DNA of 64,000 nucleotides from Thermophilibacter immobilis (GTDB taxonomy: Bacteria > Actinomycetota > Coriobacteriia > Coriobacteriales > Atopobiaceae). The notes under the pieces are model-generated. The model ran no database searches and was not told where the DNA came from. It saw nothing but the letters and a program-made list of their open reading frames with translations. The stretch covers positions 124,001 through 188,000 of the forward strand of contig NZ_CP063767.1 of the NCBI RefSeq assembly GCF_015277515.1. Reading direction: 5' to 3'. Made by a program: the position numbers and the translations under genes. Shown in pieces: positions 20,345-38,221 of the stretch; position 1 is the stretch's first letter; the number at the start of each line of letters is the position of its first letter.

Positions 20345-21250
20345 ATGAAGGCAATCATTCCTGCGGCCGGACTAGGCACGCGCTTTTTGCCGGCCACGAA
20401 GTGCACGCCCAAGGAGCTCCTGCCTGTCCTTGACAAGCCCGTTATTCAGTATGTGGTCGAAGAGGCTCTCGAGCCGGATGCCGTCGACGGCGTCGTCATT
20501 GTCAACTCCCACGAGAAGCCCCAGATAGAGGCCTATTTCTCGGTGGATCACGCTTTCGAGTCCCTCCTGCGCAAGCGCGGCAAGGCAGCGGAGGCCGCGC
20601 GCGTGCACAAGGCCTCGACGCTTCCGGTCTCCTTCGTCTATCAGAACGAGGCGCGCGGCCTGGGCCACGCGGTTCTCATGGCCGCCGACGAGATTCATCA
20701 CGAGACGTTCTTCGTGCTTCTCGGCGACTACTTCGTTCCCGATCACCAGATGTGCGTCCGCATGGACCAGATCTCACACGAGCACGGCGACGCCTCGGTA
20801 ATTGCGGTTGCCCCGGTTCCCGCCGACCAGGTGAGCCGCTATGGCATCATCGCCGGGACGTGCGTGGGGAGCCTTCCGGGCTTTGACGCCACGGGGGAGC
20901 AGGAGGGGGCCGTCTGGAAGGTGACGGGCCTCGTCGAGAAGCCCCGGCCCGAGTACGCACCCTCCCACCTGTTCATCGTGGGTCGCTACCTGCTCTCCCC
21001 GCGGGTCATGGAGCTGCTCGCGACTCAGGGCCCCGGCGCCGGAAACGAGATTCAGCTGACCGACGCCCTGGAGCGCCTGCTCGCCGAGGAGGAGATGTAC
21101 GCGCTCGTCGTCGACCCAGCCGAGGGATGCGACACCGGCACCCCCGCCGCGTGGGCCGCCACGAACGCGCGCATGGCACTCGACGATTCTGCGCAGGCCG
21201 ACGCCTTCCGCGAGGCGCTGGGGGAGAGGAACGCGGCGCTCCTTGGATAG
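20345..21250 (+). CDS. galU: UTP-glucose-1-phosphate uridylyltransferase
   Basis: 301 residues. Makes UDP-glucose from UTP and glucose-1-P for cell-surface polysaccharides. Signature MKAIIPAAGLGTRFLPATKCTPKELLPV, NEARGLGHAVL, LLGDYF, GLVEKPRPEYAPS, GAGNEIQLTDAL and EGCDTGTP. Start ATG 20345 follows AAGGGGG and begins exactly at the family N terminus; the longer frame upstream has no homology. The stop overlaps the next gene. Confidence 0.95.
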   Translation: MKAIIPAAGLGTRFLPATKCTPKELLPVLDKPVIQYVVEEALEPDAVDGVVIVNSHEKPQIEAYFSVDHAFESLLRKRGKAAEAARVHKASTLPVSFVYQNEARGLGHAVLMAADEIHHETFFVLLGDYFVPDHQMCVRMDQISHEHGDASVIAVAPVPADQVSRYGIIAGTCVGSLPGFDATGEQEGAVWKVTGLVEKPRPEYAPSHLFIVGRYLLSPRVMELLATQGPGAGNEIQLTDALERLLAEEEMYALVVDPAEGCDTGTPAAWAATNARMALDDSAQADAFREALGERNAALLG

Positions 21251-22646
21251 ACAGCCCGACATCATCCGCTTCGGAAACGATGGGTGGCACGCTCGCTTCG
21301 ACGACGGCTTCAGTGAGGCCAACGTAGTGAGAGTCGTCGACGCGCTCGGGCTGCTCTGGTCCGACGACGCGCCGGGCGCCACCATCTACGTGGGCTACGA
21401 CCGGCGCCATGACTCCTCTGTGCTCGCGCGTGAGGCTGCGGGCGTCCTCTCGTCCTTTGGCCTCAGGGCCTGCGTGTCCGACGTGGCCTGCCCGACGCCT
21501 GCCGTGGCGTGGTCCTGCGCTCAGGACGAGGCGGCTCTCGGCACCCTCGTCATCACGGCGAGCGAGCGCTCCTGCGAGTACGGGGGCATCCTCGTGCGCG
21601 CGGCCGACGGCGGCCCCTGCCCGCGCTCGTTTCTCGACGAGGTCGAGCAGACCATCTCGTCGAGCCCCTCTAAGCAGCGCGGGCTCATCGAGAAGCGCGA
21701 CCTCATGGGACCCTACATGGCTGCCCTCACCTCCTTTGTGGACGCTGGCGCACTGGCGGCCGCGCGACCGAGGGTTGTCGTCGACCCCATGTTCGGGGCG
21801 GGCTCCGGCCATCTTGCGGCTTTGCTCACCGCCGTGGGCTGCGACGTGGTGGAGATTCATGTTGAGCCCCACGAGGACTTCGACGGCATCCACCCCGCCC
21901 CCCAAGACCCGTGGGCCGATGCCTGCGAGCAGGCGGTGGTCGCTCAGGGAGCCGCCTTGGGCGTGCTCCTCGACGGTGACGGGGACCGGGCCGCCGTGGT
22001 GGATGAGCACGGGTCCATTCTCCCCGCGCGCCTGCTCGTTCCCCTCGTCATGGGACACCTCGTCGAGGGACACGGTGCCACGGGACGCGTCGTGACCACG
22101 CTGACTTGCTCGGCGCTCGTCTCTCGGCAGGCAGCGCGCCTTGGGTGCGAGATGGTCAGCGTGCCAGTGGGCTTTCCGCGCATCTACCGGGAGGTCCTCG
22201 AGGGAGACGTCATCTTAGGGGCTGAGGAGTACGGTGGAATCTGCGTCCCTGCGCACCTGCACGAACGCGACGGCCTGCTCGTGGCCCTGCTCGCGGTCGA
22301 GCTCCTGGCGACCTCGGGCGTGCCGATGAGCCAGCTCGTGAGCGAACTTGAGTCCAAGATAGGCAGCATGCGCTACACGAGACGGGACGTGCGGCTCGAT
22401 CCCGCCGTGACTCAGGCCTTCAGAAACGTCTTGCCGGGGCTCAACCCCCCTGACGTTGCCGGACGGGTGCCCGTCGAGGTGAGCCATGCCGACGGCTTGC
22501 GCCTCCAGTTCGAAGACGACTCCTGGGTGCTCATGCGTCCGTCGCGGGCAGGTGCTCTGGTGAGGGTCTATGCCGAGGCCCCCTCCGAGTGCGAACGCGA
22601 TGAGCTTCTGGAGGGAGCCTGCGACATTGTGCGCCAGGGGGTCTAA
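21243..22646 (+). CDS. Phosphohexomutase-superfamily protein with altered active-site loops
   Basis: 467 residues, TTG start overlapping galU by 8 bases. The alpha-D-phosphohexomutase layout is clear: N-terminal FGNDGWHARFDDGF, metal loop DGDGDR at 244-249, sugar-loop position GAEEYGG. Two loops differ from the family. The catalytic TASHNP reads TASERS (Ser107 kept, HNP lost), and the C-terminal phosphate loop RPSGTEP reads RPSRAGA (432-438). Next to galU, a phosphoglucomutase supplying glucose-1-P would make sense, but the loops argue for a different substrate or lost activity. Family confident, function open. Confidence 0.75.
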   Translation: MDRQPDIIRFGNDGWHARFDDGFSEANVVRVVDALGLLWSDDAPGATIYVGYDRRHDSSVLAREAAGVLSSFGLRACVSDVACPTPAVAWSCAQDEAALGTLVITASERSCEYGGILVRAADGGPCPRSFLDEVEQTISSSPSKQRGLIEKRDLMGPYMAALTSFVDAGALAAARPRVVVDPMFGAGSGHLAALLTAVGCDVVEIHVEPHEDFDGIHPAPQDPWADACEQAVVAQGAALGVLLDGDGDRAAVVDEHGSILPARLLVPLVMGHLVEGHGATGRVVTTLTCSALVSRQAARLGCEMVSVPVGFPRIYREVLEGDVILGAEEYGGICVPAHLHERDGLLVALLAVELLATSGVPMSQLVSELESKIGSMRYTRRDVRLDPAVTQAFRNVLPGLNPPDVAGRVPVEVSHADGLRLQFEDDSWVLMRPSRAGALVRVYAEAPSECERDELLEGACDIVRQGV

Positions 22647-22649
22647 GGA

Positions 22650-22936
22650 CAGTTGTGTAGGAACCGTGTGCCCGCCGATTCCCGCCGGGCGGCGGGTGCC
22701 GAGTGCGTATAGTAATTCCCCGCGCAGCAACGAGGCCAGAGCCCGCGACCTGCGCGGCGAACCTTGAAAACCGGATACTGCGATCGAAAGATCGACGAAG
22801 ACAGACTAGCGAGATTCGAATGATGCCGGGCGAGAGCCCGGCTCGTCAATTCATTTTTCAGCGAATCCGAGATCAGCGGGATCTTAGGACAGAGACGGAC
22901 CAAGCTTTGAATCGCACCGGCCCTAGGCCGGTCCAA
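22650..22936 (+). promoter_or_regulatory. rRNA operon 1 leader (promoter, boxA-like element, processing hairpins)
   Basis: 287 bases without a protein gene. TATAGT at 22708-22713 is a -10 candidate without a good -35. ACCTTGAAAACCGGATACTG at 22761-22780 resembles the boxA-type antitermination element that precedes rRNAs in Gram-positives. GCCGGGC-GAGA-GCCCGGC (about 22825-22841) and CCGGCC-CTA-GGCCGG just before 16S are likely processing stems. Roles inferred from position. Confidence 0.6.
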
Positions 22937-27633
<4,697 letters not shown>

Positions 27634-27743
27634 TCATTTACGTGTTCGAGTCTCGTATGCGACCCTCGCGAGGGGGATCGAGGTCACGCTGTGCGGCCCT
27701 GAGGGCACGGTCGAGCGCCGTCCCCAGGCAAGAATGCCCCTTG

Positions 27744-27863
27744 TTGGTCAGCGACCATGGCAGGGGAGGCACACCCGGTCCCATTCCGAACCCGGAAGTT
27801 AAGCCCCCTAGCGCCGATGGTACTGCGGTGTAGTCCGTGGGAGAGCAGGACGTCGCTGACCAA
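27744..27863 (+). rRNA. rrf: 5S ribosomal RNA, copy 1
   Basis: About 120 nt; CACCCGGTCCCATTCCGAAC and GGAAGTTAAGC are the 5S landmarks. The terminal helix is extended by flanking sequence into a perfect 22-bp inverted repeat (ATGCCCCTTGTTGGTC arm), probably the maturation stem. Confidence 0.95.
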
Positions 27864-27882
27864 CAAGGGGCATTTTCCCGTC

Positions 27883-27919
27883 GAGGGGGCGGGGGAGCCG
27901 GCGGCTCCCCCGCCCCCTC
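27883..27919 (+). terminator. Terminator of rRNA operon 1
   Basis: 17-bp perfect GC-rich stem (27883-27899 with 27903-27919) closed by GGC, followed by a second small hairpin CCCTCCCGCATGTCGGGAGGG. No long U tract. Confidence 0.75.
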
Positions 27920-28283
27920 CCGCATGTCGGGAGGGAATCCAAAGCTGCACGTGGGTAAACCTATGCCAGCGGTTGTTTTGGTGCCTTAAGCGGTTTCAGT
28001 TGTGTAGGAACCGTGTGCCCGCCGATTCCCGCCGGGCGGCGGGTGCCGAGTGCGTATAGTAATTCCCCGCGCAGCAACGAGGCCAGAGCCCGCGACCTGC
28101 GCGGCGAACCTTGAAAACCGGATACTGCGATCGAAAGATCGACGAAGACAGACTAGCGAGATTCGAATGATGCCGGGCGAGAGCCCGGCTCGTCAATTCA
28201 TTTTTCAGCGAATCCGAGATCAGCGGGATCTTAGGACAGAGACGGACCAAGCTTTGAATCGCACCGGCCCTAGGCCGGTCCAA

Positions 28284-32984
<4,701 letters not shown>

Positions 32985-33094
32985 TCATTTACGTGTTCGA
33001 GTCTCGTATGCGACCCTCGCGAGGGGGATCGAGGTCACGCTGTGCGGCCCTGAGGGCACGGTCGAGCGCCGTCCCCAGGCAAGAATGCCCCTTG

Positions 33095-33214
33095 TTGGTC
33101 AGCGACCATGGCAGGGGAGGCACACCCGGTCCCATTCCGAACCCGGAAGTTAAGCCCCCTAGCGCCGATGGTACTGCGGTGTAGTCCGTGGGAGAGCAGG
33201 ACGTCGCTGACCAA
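33095..33214 (+). rRNA. rrf: 5S ribosomal RNA, copy 2
   Basis: Same sequence and flanking maturation stem as copy 1. Confidence 0.95.
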
Positions 33215-33233
33215 CAAGGGGCATTTTCCCGTC

Positions 33234-33270
33234 GAGGGGGCGGGGGAGCCGGCGGCTCCCCCGCCCCCTC
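33234..33270 (+). terminator. Terminator of rRNA operon 2
   Basis: Second copy of the 17-bp GC-rich hairpin found after the first 5S gene. Confidence 0.75.
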
Positions 33271-33403
33271 CCGCATGTCGGGAGGGAATCCAAAGCTTTA
33301 AAAGAGAGCGGTGGGGGTCCCATATAGGAGCATCTGCCTGCCCTGAGCATCTTGGCTTGGTTCGCACCTTGCCGAGATCGTGTCGCGAAAGTTGGTGTAA
33401 GCA

Positions 33404-33437
33404 CGTTCCCCTCAGGCCTGAAGGCCTGAGGGGAACG
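33404..33437. repeat. Perfect 16-bp inverted repeat inside the left IS end
   Basis: CGTTCCCCTCAGGCCT, two bases, then its exact complement. Lies between the left terminal repeat and the transposase start. Probably a hairpin that blocks outside transcription or hides the ribosome site, as in other insertion sequences. Inference. Confidence 0.75.
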
Positions 33438-33487
33438 GCCATCGCCCTAGAATCCCGAACAGCGACGTATCGGGACTAGGAGAGGCG

Positions 33488-34787
33488 ATGACCGCTATGG
33501 CAATCATAGGCGATGGGCAGGACGGTGTGACACCGGGGCTGCCCCGGTTCGACGACGGGATGGTGAACGTGGGCGAGCTGGCGAGGGTGCTCGCCGAGTC
33601 CGTCGTCAACGAGGTGATGAGCGTCGAGGCCGACCTCGAGTGCGAGGGCGGCAACCAGAGGAACGGCTACCGGGAGCGCTCGCTGCTCACGAGCGTCGGC
33701 ACGATCACCCTCCGCATACCCAAGCTCAGGCGCGGGTCCTTCTTCCCCGAGGACCTGGTGGAGCGATACTCCAGGACCGACCGCGCGATCGTGGCGGCCG
33801 TGGCCGAGATGGTCACCTGTGGGGTCTCGACGAGGAAGGTCGAGCGCGTGGCCCACACGCTCGGTGCCGACAGGCTCGGCAAGGATGCCGTCTCCCGGAT
33901 GTGCGCCACGCTCGACGAGACGGTCGCAGACCTGCAGGGGCGCGTCTTCCGCGACCTGCGTTTCCCCTACCTGTGGCTCGACGCCACCTACATCAAGGCC
34001 CGGGAGGGCGGGCACGTCGGCTCCGTGGCCGTGGTGACGGCGATAGCGGCCGCCGATGACGGCCACCGCTACCTCGTCGGCGTCGACGCGGTCGACACGG
34101 AGTCCTACGCGTCCTGGCTCGGGTTCCTGAGGGGGCCTGCGCGACCGTGGCGTGGCGGACGTCATCTGCGTCGTCTCCGACGCCCACGAGGGGCTGAGGC
34201 GTGCCATCGAGGAGACCTTCCCGGGCGCCGCCTGGCAGCGCTGCATCGTCCACCTCGAGAGGAACTGCTGCTCGCTCGCCAGGACAAGGCGCCAGCGCGC
34301 CCTCGTGGGGCAGGTGCTCTCGGCCGTGTTCGCGGAGCGTGACCCGGACCTCGTCAGGGAGCTCTACCACCTGGCGATCGACGAGGTTGGCGCCATCTGC
34401 CCCGCGGCGGGCGAGCTCCTGGAGGAGACCGAGGCTGACGCGCTCGCCTACCTCGACTTCCCCTACGAGCACCACATCAGGCTCAGGACCAACAACATCC
34501 AGGAGCGCACCAACCGGGAGATCAAGCGCAGGAGCCGCGTCGTGCAGGTCTTCCCCTCGAGGAGGAGCCTCCTCAGGTACGTCGGTGCCGCTCTCTCGGA
34601 GATGGACGAGGCCTGGCAGTCGAGACGCTGGTTCTCCGCAGGGTCCATCCAGGAGGCCTACGAGGAGGACTCCCAGCGTACGCCAGCGCCGGCACCGACG
34701 TACGAGGGAACCGCGGCCGAGCATGCCGCCGCCATCATCCGGCTGGTGAAGGCGGACGGCGTTGACTCGAGGAGGAGGGCGGCATAG
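33488..34787 (+). pseudogene. IS256-family (mutator-type) transposase, frameshifted
   Basis: Two overlapping frames encode one transposase of about 433 residues. Frame one from ATG 33488 (after TAGGAGAGG) carries NGYRERSLLTSVGTITLRIPKLRRGSFFP and the first catalytic Asp in WLDATYIK (Asp165). Frame two carries VVSDAHEGLRRAI with the second Asp (codon 34179) and NNIQERTNREIKRR with the Glu (codon 34503). Removing one G from the five-G run at 34131-34135 restores a single frame (SWLGFLRGLRDRGVADV). All three DDE residues are intact, so inactivation is recent, or the extra G is a sequencing error. IS256 elements do not normally use programmed frameshifting. Confidence 0.9.
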
Positions 34788-34861
34788 GATGCGTTAGGAG
34801 GAAGCGGGTTCACGGGCGAAGGCACCGCTTACACCAACTTTTGAGACACTACCCTTGCCGA

Positions 34862-35108
34862 CACCCCCTGTTCATTTCTGTATTTTTATATGCTGCCTAT
34901 AAAAAAATATCATTAAGAGGATTCGAGACGATGTAACTACTTTGTTACACCATCTTGCACGAATCTGCCCGTAATCTTTCCATAAGATACCAAAACTAAT
35001 TGTTCTATACGCCGAATTGACGGCTCTTTAATGCCAGCTGAATGCTAGCTTGAGGTTAGGGCAGCGCATTTTTGCTGTACGAGGACAAGAGGCTGGGAGG
35101 CGGGCGTG
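34862..35108. other. AT-rich gap upstream of the large regulator
   Basis: About 247 bp, far more AT-rich than its surroundings (stretches such as TATTTTTATATG and ATAAAAAAATATC). No ORF, tRNA or clear hairpin seen. It probably holds the promoter of the regulator, or what remains of it after the IS insertion. Confidence 0.5.
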
Positions 35109-38075
35109 ATGACTCGGGCGTCGTGTGAGGCACAAAGCATGGATAGGGCGGCAATTGAAGAGCTCTCGGTTGAAGAGGCCGAGGATGCTCCTCCCCAGGG
35201 AGCTCCCCTTACGGTCTTTCTGGGCGAGGAGGCTCGCCCGCGCATGCTTGCCCTGTGCTCAGAGCCGGGAATGGGACGTCGTGATGTCATTTCGGCTACG
35301 CTCTCGCGGGCCTCGGATGAGGGCGCGCGTGTGCTCAGGCGCGACTTTCGTGGCGTTGGCCCCGAGGCGACCGCTGCACAGCTGGTAAGAATGGCACGCA
35401 ACGTTTCGCGTATGGACAACGGCGTCGTAGTGGGTTTGGACGAGCTTCCCGCAGCTGACGAGGCGTGCGTGCGTCGGGAGGCGCGTGCCCTGCACAGGAT
35501 GTGGGAGTCGGGGGCCTCGATTGTCTTCTCGCTGTCTCCCGAAGCGCGTCAGCTTCTTGAGGCTCTGCCGGAGTGCGTGGTCGTGGGGGCCTACGACCTG
35601 CTCGTTCGCGCGATTGTGGCGGCGTCTCGGAGCGACCCGCTTTACGAAGTTCGTACGCTGACGCGAGGGATTCCCAGTCTGGTGAGGGGACTCAGGGTTG
35701 TCGACACTTCTGGGGCCACCGAGCTCGTGGTGCCCAGCTCATACTATGACGCGCTTTCGCGACTCGTTTCCTTATCTCTGCGCGTCACGCTCACCGAGGG
35801 CGACCTCAGGGCCCGTCTTGCCATGCTGCTCCTGGGACAGGGAAGGGTAAGGGATCTCGAACAGGTTCTTGGGGGTGCTGATGATGAGCTCCTGGCGAGC
35901 CTCAGGGGAGATGCTCCTCTTTTTGGCGTCTCGGAACGACTGGACTCCTTTGTCTGTCTTCGATCCGACACGACCACGCTTCTCACCTCTTGTTTTCCCG
36001 CTCTGAGCTCATCGTGCGCCCTCTTTCCGGACGTGGGGCTCGCGTGTGCGGAGCTTCTGGTGAAGAGGGACGCCTATGCGCGGGCCGCGATCGTGATCGG
36101 CATGGTGCCTGATCAGAGTGCGCTTGACCTCGTGATCGCGAGTGGGTCGGGTTTCATCGAAGCCGGTGAGATGGCCCTGGTGAGTGAGGCTGTGGAGAAG
36201 AGGGCGTCTTTGGATGACGGCCGCTCGCAGGCGTTAGCCCGCGTCGTGGCGAATCTGGGGAACAAGACGGAGCCTTTGCCCTTGGCTCAGAGGGAAGCCG
36301 CCTTCCGCGTGTCCATTGAGGATGAGGAGGGGCGCGCGATCGCCCTGTTTGCAGCGGCTCGTCAGGCGCTGCGGGGCGGACTTACGACGTGCGTCTCTTC
36401 CAAGGGGATGCAAGACGCACTGGGCCAGCGCCTTCTCCTGCATCAAGAGGCATGCGGGCTCATGGCGCGCGGACATCTCTCGGCGGCGCTGGACCTGCTT
36501 GCGGCCCGCCAGTGTCCTAAGTCGCAGAGAGGGACCTCAGTGGCGCTACTCAGCTGCGATCTTGCAATGACACGTCTGCTTCTTCTCGACAGCTCGGCAA
36601 GCACGGAGGAGGTCCTCGCACAGACGCGGGAGACTTTTCGCACGTCGGGGCTCCCGGGACTTGAGGGCTATCCCGATTGCCTTGAGGTCATGGCCTCGCT
36701 CTTGTCTGCAGACGACGAGGGGGCTGCGGAGGCAGACGCGCTTGCGGTGCGCGCGGAGCGAGGGGGCGACACCCCCGTACGGGTGCTGGCACTCGTGGCG
36801 GGCTGCGTCTTTGACGTGCGTCGGGGCGCATACTCGAGGGCGCACGTTCGTGCGGCATTGGCGCAGGTCATCGCACGCAGCGCCCACCTGGACTACCTGG
36901 GTCGCGTGGCAAGCCTGTTCGGCCTGGTCGCGCCCTTCTCCCTGGGGGAGCGCGACGACTCCGAGAGGATCGAGGAGCCCAAAGACGATGACCTAGGAGT
37001 CGTGTGCGCTCTCGTGGGCGAGGTGATCACGTCAAGGGGAGACTCTGCCCTGGCCTGCGATAGAATTGCGCCAGACGTTCCCCGGGATGCGCTCTGGCTG
37101 CTCTTTGTTCTCACTGAGGGGATGGGGGAGTTCTCCGAGCTCTTGCGAGAGCAGATCCCCCCTTCATGGGCACGAACGCTCTTGAGGGCGAGGGGCGCGC
37201 GCAGAGGGCCCTCGTATGCGAAGGCGGGCTCCTCTCCCGTGCTCGTGCCGGCTCATCCGGCGCCAGGGGCCGAGGGCCGTGCCGCTCCCCTTGAGATACA
37301 CCTGCTCGGAGGCTTCGAGATGCGCGTGCGGGGCTCGCAGGTTCCCGAATGGAAGCTTGATCGTCGCAACGCGAAGTCGATGATTGCGTTTCTGGCCCTG
37401 CAGCGCGGGGGCACCGCGAGACGCCATCGGATTGTCGAGCAGGTGTGGCCCGAGAGCGACTACACCTCCGGCTTCAACAAGGTGTACCAGGCCACGAGCA
37501 CGGTGCGCGCGGCCGTCTCCGAGCTTGACGAGGATCTTGACCCCTTTGTCATGTCGCGCTCGAGCAAGTCGGTGACCCTGAACATGAGTCTGGTGAGCTG
37601 CGACGTTGACGAGTTCAGGGCGTGCGCCCGAGAGGCCTCGGATGGCGAGGGGGACGCTCGCGCCGTCGCGATGGCTCGTCGCGCAGAGAAGCTCTACGAG
37701 GGAGACCTCTATGTGCCGCTCATGGATGCGACGGGGGCGCTCGCGGCGGCGCGCCGAGAGTTGAGGACGCTCTACATCGACGCAATGGTGGCGGGCGCTG
37801 ACGCGGCGCTGCGCCTGGGGCAAAAGCGCACGTCCGTCCGCCTTGCGACCGATGCGATCCTAGCTGACGACATGCGAGAGGACGCCCTTATCGTCTTGGT
37901 CCAGGCACTCAGGGCGAGCGGAAGAAACGCAGAGGCTGACCAGCACTACCGTAGCTACACCCACAGGCTGGCACAGGCGTCCAGCCGTCCTCCCTCCCGC
38001 ATGCTGCGCCAGGCGGTGGGGGAGGAGGGTCTGACCCTACCCAGCGCACAGGCACGGGGACGAGGCATGCTATGA
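35109..38075 (+). CDS. Large transcriptional regulator with C-terminal winged helix and BTAD (SARP-like)
   Basis: 988 residues. Residues from about 728 (LEIHLLGGFEMRVRG) form an OmpR/SARP-type winged helix (RRNAKSMIAFLALQRGG, IVEQVWPESDYTSGFNKVYQATSTVRAAV), followed by a bacterial transcriptional activator domain of TPR-like helices (820-960). The N-terminal 250 residues look like a STAND/MalT-type ATPase, but the P-loop position reads SEPGMGRRD, without the Gly-Lys-Ser/Thr needed for nucleotide binding. The middle is helical, consistent with repeats for ligand or partner sensing. ATG 35109 after GGGAGG chosen; GTG 35106 is equally possible. Target genes unknown; divergent regulation is not suggested because neighbours are on the same strand. 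Confidence 0.8.
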   Translation: MTRASCEAQSMDRAAIEELSVEEAEDAPPQGAPLTVFLGEEARPRMLALCSEPGMGRRDVISATLSRASDEGARVLRRDFRGVGPEATAAQLVRMARNVSRMDNGVVVGLDELPAADEACVRREARALHRMWESGASIVFSLSPEARQLLEALPECVVVGAYDLLVRAIVAASRSDPLYEVRTLTRGIPSLVRGLRVVDTSGATELVVPSSYYDALSRLVSLSLRVTLTEGDLRARLAMLLLGQGRVRDLEQVLGGADDELLASLRGDAPLFGVSERLDSFVCLRSDTTTLLTSCFPALSSSCALFPDVGLACAELLVKRDAYARAAIVIGMVPDQSALDLVIASGSGFIEAGEMALVSEAVEKRASLDDGRSQALARVVANLGNKTEPLPLAQREAAFRVSIEDEEGRAIALFAAARQALRGGLTTCVSSKGMQDALGQRLLLHQEACGLMARGHLSAALDLLAARQCPKSQRGTSVALLSCDLAMTRLLLLDSSASTEEVLAQTRETFRTSGLPGLEGYPDCLEVMASLLSADDEGAAEADALAVRAERGGDTPVRVLALVAGCVFDVRRGAYSRAHVRAALAQVIARSAHLDYLGRVASLFGLVAPFSLGERDDSERIEEPKDDDLGVVCALVGEVITSRGDSALACDRIAPDVPRDALWLLFVLTEGMGEFSELLREQIPPSWARTLLRARGARRGPSYAKAGSSPVLVPAHPAPGAEGRAAPLEIHLLGGFEMRVRGSQVPEWKLDRRNAKSMIAFLALQRGGTARRHRIVEQVWPESDYTSGFNKVYQATSTVRAAVSELDEDLDPFVMSRSSKSVTLNMSLVSCDVDEFRACAREASDGEGDARAVAMARRAEKLYEGDLYVPLMDATGALAAARRELRTLYIDAMVAGADAALRLGQKRTSVRLATDAILADDMREDALIVLVQALRASGRNAEADQHYRSYTHRLAQASSRPPSRMLRQAVGEEGLTLPSAQARGRGML

Positions 38076-38102
38076 GGTCGTGATTGCCGGGTGGAGGCCA
38101 AG

Positions 38103-38148
38103 GTAAGGTTGCGCTTTTAGTGAGACCTGCCCCTTTGGGGAACCTTAC
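38103..38148 (+). other. Nested hairpins between the regulator gene and secA
   Basis: GTAAGGTT (38103-38110) pairs with AACCTTAC (38141-38148), enclosing CCCC-TTT-GGGG (38130-38140). Could be a terminator of the regulator or a secA leader structure; no U tract follows. Confidence 0.35.
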
Positions 38149-38221
38149 TGCGCGCTATGAGTAAAGTAAAAAGGATGAGTGTCCCGGCGGGGTACCGCCT
38201 TCCGATTGCAGAGGGTGTCAC

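Larger units (their letters stand above)
33376..34852 (+). mobile_element. IS256-family insertion sequence
   Basis: 1477 bp. The ends are inverted repeats sharing AAAGTTGGTGTAAGC and GTGTC just outside it (left 33376-33402, right 34827-34852, with a few mismatches). CCTTGCCGA flanks both ends (33367-33375 and 34853-34861), a 9-bp target duplication of the size IS256 elements make. It contains one transposase gene, now frameshifted. Inserted between the second rRNA operon and the large regulator gene. The exact end may shift by one base, because the left arm is one base longer than the right. Confidence 0.9.

Noticed and set aside
34131-34152. Programmed frameshift in the transposase
   Set aside because: IS256-family transposases are made from one frame. 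There is no slippery A-rich motif and no downstream stimulator obvious; a single extra G explains the break better.
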